Shown: positions 6,989-9,724 of the stretch, one piece after another
Layout: every line of letters starts with the position of its first letter
How positions within the stretch are numbered: position 1 is the first letter of the stretch
The notes under the pieces: model-generated
Databases searched by the model: none
What the model was told of the DNA's origin: nothing
What the model saw: the letters and a program-made list of their open reading frames with translations, nothing else
Source: Clostridia bacterium
GTDB taxonomy: Bacteria > Bacillota_A > Clostridia > Peptostreptococcales > Anaerovoracaceae
DNA length: 9,724 bases
Assembly: GCA_024403175.1 (NCBI GenBank)
Contig: JAKSSI010000036.1
Coordinates: 1 to 9,724 of the forward strand
Direction of reading: 5' to 3'
Translations under genes and position numbers: made by a program

Positions 6989-7465
6989 TACTTCGTTCCT
7001 CCTTTAATGGAATAAACGAAATTCTGTGTATTACCGTTTCCTACGGATATTTCGCCCTTTATAAGCTTATCGACTTTTGAAAATTTAAAAGACTCAGCCT
7101 TTACAATCTTCTGCCCGCCAAGTAAATCAGGTTCATCATCAAGACCAATGTATAATTCATTTATCCATCCGTCAGAACAATAAATGTATGTTGCCATTTC
7201 ATATTCGTCATCAACGATTTTAATGGCAGAAACACCATCAATATTAGCCACCTGAATGCTATCTGAAGACTGAGCTGAATTAAGAACTGTGTTTAAATAT
7301 CTTACATGCTGTAATGTCCGACCCAGAAACAATTCTTCTATAAACGCCTGTGCCGGAAATAATTACAAACAGAACGCAAAATGCAAACAAAGCCAGTAAA
7401 ACTACAGGCATAAGGTCTACTATCCTATGTGAACGAATGTTGAATTGTTTTCTTAATTTATCCAT
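6988..7465 (-). pseudogene. DUF4860-like pilus-locus protein, frameshifted
   Basis: Two frames together make one membrane-anchored protein. The upstream part (ATG at 7465, GGAAGG 7 nt before it) reads MDKLRKQFNI, a hydrophobic helix (about 16-37) and GTGVYRRI. It then leaves the family pattern and stops at 7280. The downstream part is open from about 7332 to the TAA at 6988 and reads RTLQHVRYLNTVL, then MATYIYCSDGWINELYIG and LLGGQKIVKAESF. From memory this order (VYRR, RT..YV, YxYxxGxLxEL, GQKI) matches DUF4860 proteins found in clostridial pilus loci. The break lies at about 7318-7333, and a short deletion is likely because the linker between VYRRI and RT looks too short. The only start of the downstream piece is TTG without a clear Shine-Dalgarno, so it is not a separate gene. 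Function is unknown; topology suggests a minor pilin-like role. Confidence 0.72.
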
Positions 7466-7469
7466 TTGT

Positions 7470-7784
7470 TCACCTTCCAAACACTGATATCTCTGGCATT
7501 ATGTTTGAAGCAAAAACACTGTAATGAATAACATAATTTTCGTTATCAATAATCAGTCCGTATTTGTCTTCCATATATTCCAAAGATGGAGGATAAAAAC
7601 CTTCTGTTACATAACAATTTAAGGCTGCTTTTCTTAAAGCATCCTCAAGAACCTGTCTACCCGCATTCTTCTCGGTATTATTTGCACGAGAAACTGCATA
7701 ACCAAAGAATATTAATTCAATAATGATTATGGCAAGGATAACAGCCACTTTTTTAAATTGTCGAGCATCAAGAATTTTATTCAT
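7470..7784 (-). CDS. Small membrane-anchored protein of the pilus operon, function unknown
   Basis: 104 residues with a basic N-terminus, one hydrophobic helix (about 11-31) and a small outer domain. That domain contains NAGRQVLEDALRKAALNCYVTEG (40-62 region), YPPSLEYMEDKYGL (64-77) and an ending HYSVFASNIMP. Proteins with YPP.LEY and YxVHYxVFASN-like signatures occur, as I recall, beside pilC genes in clostridial pilus loci; they resemble minor pilins without the classical leader motif. The ATG at 7784 lies 9 nt after the pilC stop, with only a weak AGGG-like ribosome site, so translation may depend on coupling to pilC. It ends in TGA 4 nt before the DUF4860-like ATG. The frame is intact. 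Confidence 0.68.
   Translation of the reverse strand: MNKILDARQFKKVAVILAIIIIELIFFGYAVSRANNTEKNAGRQVLEDALRKAALNCYVTEGFYPPSLEYMEDKYGLIIDNENYVIHYSVFASNIMPEISVFGR
7473..7478 (-). promoter_or_regulatory. Ribosome binding site for the DUF4860-like gene
   Basis: GGAAGG on the minus strand, 7 nt before the ATG at 7465, overlaps the last codons of the preceding gene. It favours this ATG over the in-frame TTG at 7480. Confidence 0.65.
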
Positions 7785-7793
7785 AAAAAATGC

Positions 7794-8819
7794 TTACCCT
7801 ATTGCGTTCATTACGTGAATAAGTGGAATCATTACAGAAATTAAAACAATTCCTATGATAACCGTTGTACCTAAAACCATAGATGGTTCAATCTTAGAAA
7901 GATTCTTTCTAACAGCTTCTTCGTAAGATTCATCCATTCTTTCGGCAACGTTTTGCATAGCCTTGTCGAGATATCCTGTCTTTACGCCTACATCAATAAG
8001 TCTGCATTCAACTTCTGGAATAAGTTCCTTTTCGCGGAAAACCTTCGCTGCAGATTCACCACAGGAAATCATTTCGCTAGCTTCCTTGCAAGAAGCAGAA
8101 GGGTTTTCTACATCCTTAATAAGATCTGCACCAAGAGATACAGAATCTTCTAAAGTCATACCAGAGCCAACGCCCATTGCAATAGCTCTTGTTAAATATG
8201 CTCTATTACGAATTGCATTTAAGCCTTTATCATTATTACCGGATACTAAATCCAGCATTTTCTTTTTTGTTGTTGGAACAAACCAGCATACTACTGCAGC
8301 AATAAGGCAAACAAGAATTATAATTCCCAAAATAGGAAGAACCTTATTAAGCCACATGCCAAACTTAAGAAGTACGCCGGAGAATCCAGTCATTTCTGTA
8401 CCAAGTTGCTGATATACAGAGGAGAAAATTGGGAGAACCTTTGTAAGAAGTAATACTATTACTATAAGCATTACAACAGACAAAACTGCAGGATAGAAAA
8501 GAGATTCCTTAACGAATCTGTTGATTCTATTTCTGCTTTCAAAATAATCTGCAATACTGTCTAAAGACTCAGACTGACGACCCGTTTCTTCACCTACACG
8601 AATAAGTCCTGTTACAAGTGAAGGAAATGCACCTGTTTTATCAAGAGCATCTGCAAGAGTTGTACCATAATCGATTTCGTCTGTTATATCTTTTAAAAAC
8701 TCAAGATTTGGTGTTTCTGACAGCATATTGAGAGCTTCAGAATTAGACACTCCAGATGCACTGAGCATCGAAAGGTTTCTGCAAAAATCTGCTATTTCAT
8801 TTAATTCCAATTTTCTCAT
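7794..8819 (-). CDS. pilC: Type IV pilus inner-membrane platform protein PilC (GspF family)
   Basis: 341-residue integral membrane protein that forms the assembly platform linking the PilB/PilT ATPases to the pilus base. It has two GspF domains. The first opens near the N-terminus (CRNLSMLSASGVSNSEALNM, about 13-32) with GEETGRQSESL near 76. The second follows Arg-rich AYLTRAIAMGVGSGMTLEDS (about 207-226), with GVKTGYLDKAMQNVAERMDE near 278-297. Hydrophobic segments lie at about 108-132, 160-181 and 314-336, the usual three. Length is at the short end of the family and the frame is intact. The chosen start is the ATG at 8819, which has GGAG (complement of 8826-8829) 6 nt upstream; the in-frame TTG at 8831 would sit on that site. 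It follows the transglutaminase-like gene by 16 nt. Confidence 0.92.
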   Translation of the reverse strand: MRKLELNEIADFCRNLSMLSASGVSNSEALNMLSETPNLEFLKDITDEIDYGTTLADALDKTGAFPSLVTGLIRVGEETGRQSESLDSIADYFESRNRINRFVKESLFYPAVLSVVMLIVIVLLLTKVLPIFSSVYQQLGTEMTGFSGVLLKFGMWLNKVLPILGIIILVCLIAAVVCWFVPTTKKKMLDLVSGNNDKGLNAIRNRAYLTRAIAMGVGSGMTLEDSVSLGADLIKDVENPSASCKEASEMISCGESAAKVFREKELIPEVECRLIDVGVKTGYLDKAMQNVAERMDESYEEAVRKNLSKIEPSMVLGTTVIIGIVLISVMIPLIHVMNAIG

Positions 8820-8825
8820 TGTTAT

Positions 8826-8829
8826 CTCC
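8826..8829 (-). promoter_or_regulatory. Ribosome binding site that sets the pilC start
   Basis: GGAG on the minus strand, 6 nt upstream of the ATG at 8819 and just after the stop of the previous gene. It overlaps the alternative TTG start at 8831, which is therefore unlikely. Confidence 0.65.
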
Positions 8830-8835
8830 AATTAC

Positions 8836-9690
8836 TTAATACTGATATAAGACTGAATAGTTTTTATCATTTTTTATGAATGCCAGTGCATCCTTACTGG
8901 ACTTACCGGTATCATCAAAGGTAGGATCCATTCTATGATATCCTTTGGATTTGAATTCAATAGATTTTGTTATCCAACCTTTTTCTGTATATGCACTAAT
9001 CCATGCATGATATGTTTTTCCTGCATAACCTACTTGAAGTTTGCATGGAATATCGTTATTTCTAAGCATTCCGGCCATAAGCGCCGCATAGTCGAAGCAT
9101 ATGCCCTTTTTAGCCTTATAAACTGAATCTATTACAGGAACATATCCTGACTGAACGCTAGATGCCTTTGCGTTGTCATAAGACATATAAGAAATTAACC
9201 AACTGTAAATTGCAGACACTTTTTCAACGTCTGTCTTTTTACCCTTTATAAGTTCTGCTGCCTTAGCCAAAGATTTTTCAGCCACTTCATAGTCAACCAT
9301 AATATTGCCGTACAAATAAGGACTATTTTCGTCTTTAATAGTAAGCTTCTTTATACTTGCAGAAATTCTGGAAGAATACTTTGTTCCGCCTGCATTTTCT
9401 AATACTGAAATTGTATAATCGCCATTGCCATCTGTTAATGGTAATGTGGAAACTGCAGCGGCAGGAATATCATAATTGATAGTATTCTTTGGGCCTTTTA
9501 CCTGAACCTTCAGTTTTGTCTTTGTAGTAGCTGTGTAGTTGATAACAACATAGCCCTCAGAAGCATTCGAAAAATCTATAGTACCGTATTTATTAGTACT
9601 CACATCGATTCCTGGGGCAGTAACCACATAGCTTCCTGCAAACCCTGTTTGCGTTGATGCAAAGAACAACGCAAACATGGTAAACATCAT
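8836..9690 (-). CDS. Secreted transglutaminase-like protein (cysteine protease fold), 5' end probably disrupted
   Basis: 284 residues from the ATG at 9690. A hydrophobic leader (2-17) ends in a plausible signal-peptidase site (GFAG, about 16-19). A beta-rich, Ig-like region (about 20-120) follows, then a transglutaminase-like domain with the catalytic triad visible: Cys198 in KGICFDYAALMAGML, His228 in TYHAWIS and Asp255 in HRMDPTFDD. Such domains act as proteases, transglutaminases or amidases outside the cell; which one is unknown. It is the first visible gene of the pilus operon, 16 nt before pilC, which suggests work on pilus components or on the cell wall around them. The ATG has no Shine-Dalgarno, directly follows an in-frame TGA (9693-9691), and gives a leader without positive charge. 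The same frame further upstream reads HNTIKSIVPL, a better signal-peptide start, so the true 5' end probably lies beyond the window and the TGA may be a nonsense lesion. Confidence 0.8.
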   Translation of the reverse strand: MMFTMFALFFASTQTGFAGSYVVTAPGIDVSTNKYGTIDFSNASEGYVVINYTATTKTKLKVQVKGPKNTINYDIPAAAVSTLPLTDGNGDYTISVLENAGGTKYSSRISASIKKLTIKDENSPYLYGNIMVDYEVAEKSLAKAAELIKGKKTDVEKVSAIYSWLISYMSYDNAKASSVQSGYVPVIDSVYKAKKGICFDYAALMAGMLRNNDIPCKLQVGYAGKTYHAWISAYTEKGWITKSIEFKSKGYHRMDPTFDDTGKSSKDALAFIKNDKNYSVLYQY

Positions 9691-9724
9691 TCATAACGGC
9701 ACTATGCTTTTAATGGTATTATGC

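Noticed and set aside
6988..7332. 114-codon minus-strand frame starting at TTG as its own gene
   Set aside because: Only a TTG start without a clear ribosome site; the content continues the protein started at 7465 in another frame.
5312..9724. Stop-codon reassignment explaining the internal stops
   Set aside because: The internal stops are of two kinds (TAA in pilT, TGA near the transglutaminase start). Trp is encoded by TGG in intact genes, TAA and TAG end normal genes, and two other genes carry frameshifts that recoding cannot explain.
1..9724. CRISPR arrays, insertion sequences, tRNA or rRNA genes
   Set aside because: I saw no regularly spaced repeats, transposase-like frames, terminal inverted repeats, or tRNA/rRNA signatures on either strand.

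Overview
The window looks like chromosomal DNA of a low-to-moderate GC Firmicute, most probably a member of Clostridia. The reasons are a class III (Firmicutes-type) fructose-1,6-bisphosphatase, a SpoVB/YtgP-type MurJ flippase, strong GGAGG ribosome binding sites, TTGACA/TATAAT-like promoters, and a type IV pilus gene cluster with the small accessory proteins typical of clostridial loci. I cannot name a genus.

Layout from left to right. (1) 1-154, minus strand: the N-terminal part of an HU nucleoid protein, with its promoter at 217-244 and a hairpin in its leader. (2) 308-3812, minus strand: a two-gene unit, fbp (class III FBPase) followed by a lipid II flippase gene that starts with GTG inside the last codons of fbp. 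It ends at an intrinsic terminator at 246-283. (3) 3837-3876: a very compact divergent promoter. An 18-bp perfect palindrome supplies an extended -10 element to each strand, one for fbp and one for an aroA-family gene. The aroA-side transcript would be almost leaderless. (4) 3875-5048, plus strand: an EPSP-synthase (AroA) family gene broken by an apparent deletion of about 71 bp with a frameshift. (5) 5066-5085: a hairpin acting as terminator for the two converging units. (6) 5111-9690, minus strand: a tightly packed type IV pilus operon. In transcription order it holds a secreted transglutaminase-like protein, PilC/GspF, a small membrane-anchored protein, a DUF4860-like protein (frameshifted), a pseudopilin-like protein, a PilX-like membrane-anchored protein, and the retraction ATPase PilT (in-frame TAA). 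Genes are 1-16 nt apart or overlap as TAATG. The operon promoter, PilB and the major pilin are not in the window.

The most striking feature is the density of lesions. aroA, pilT, the DUF4860-like gene and probably the transglutaminase gene (TGA inside what reads as its signal peptide) each carry one reading-frame break and are otherwise well preserved. fbp, the flippase gene, pilC and the other small pilus genes are intact. This points to recent pseudogenization or to sequence/assembly error. The truncated PilT keeps its ATPase motifs but loses the AIRNLIRE-like segment needed for retraction. The AroA-family protein also departs from E. coli AroA at several active-site positions, so its substrate should not be assumed.
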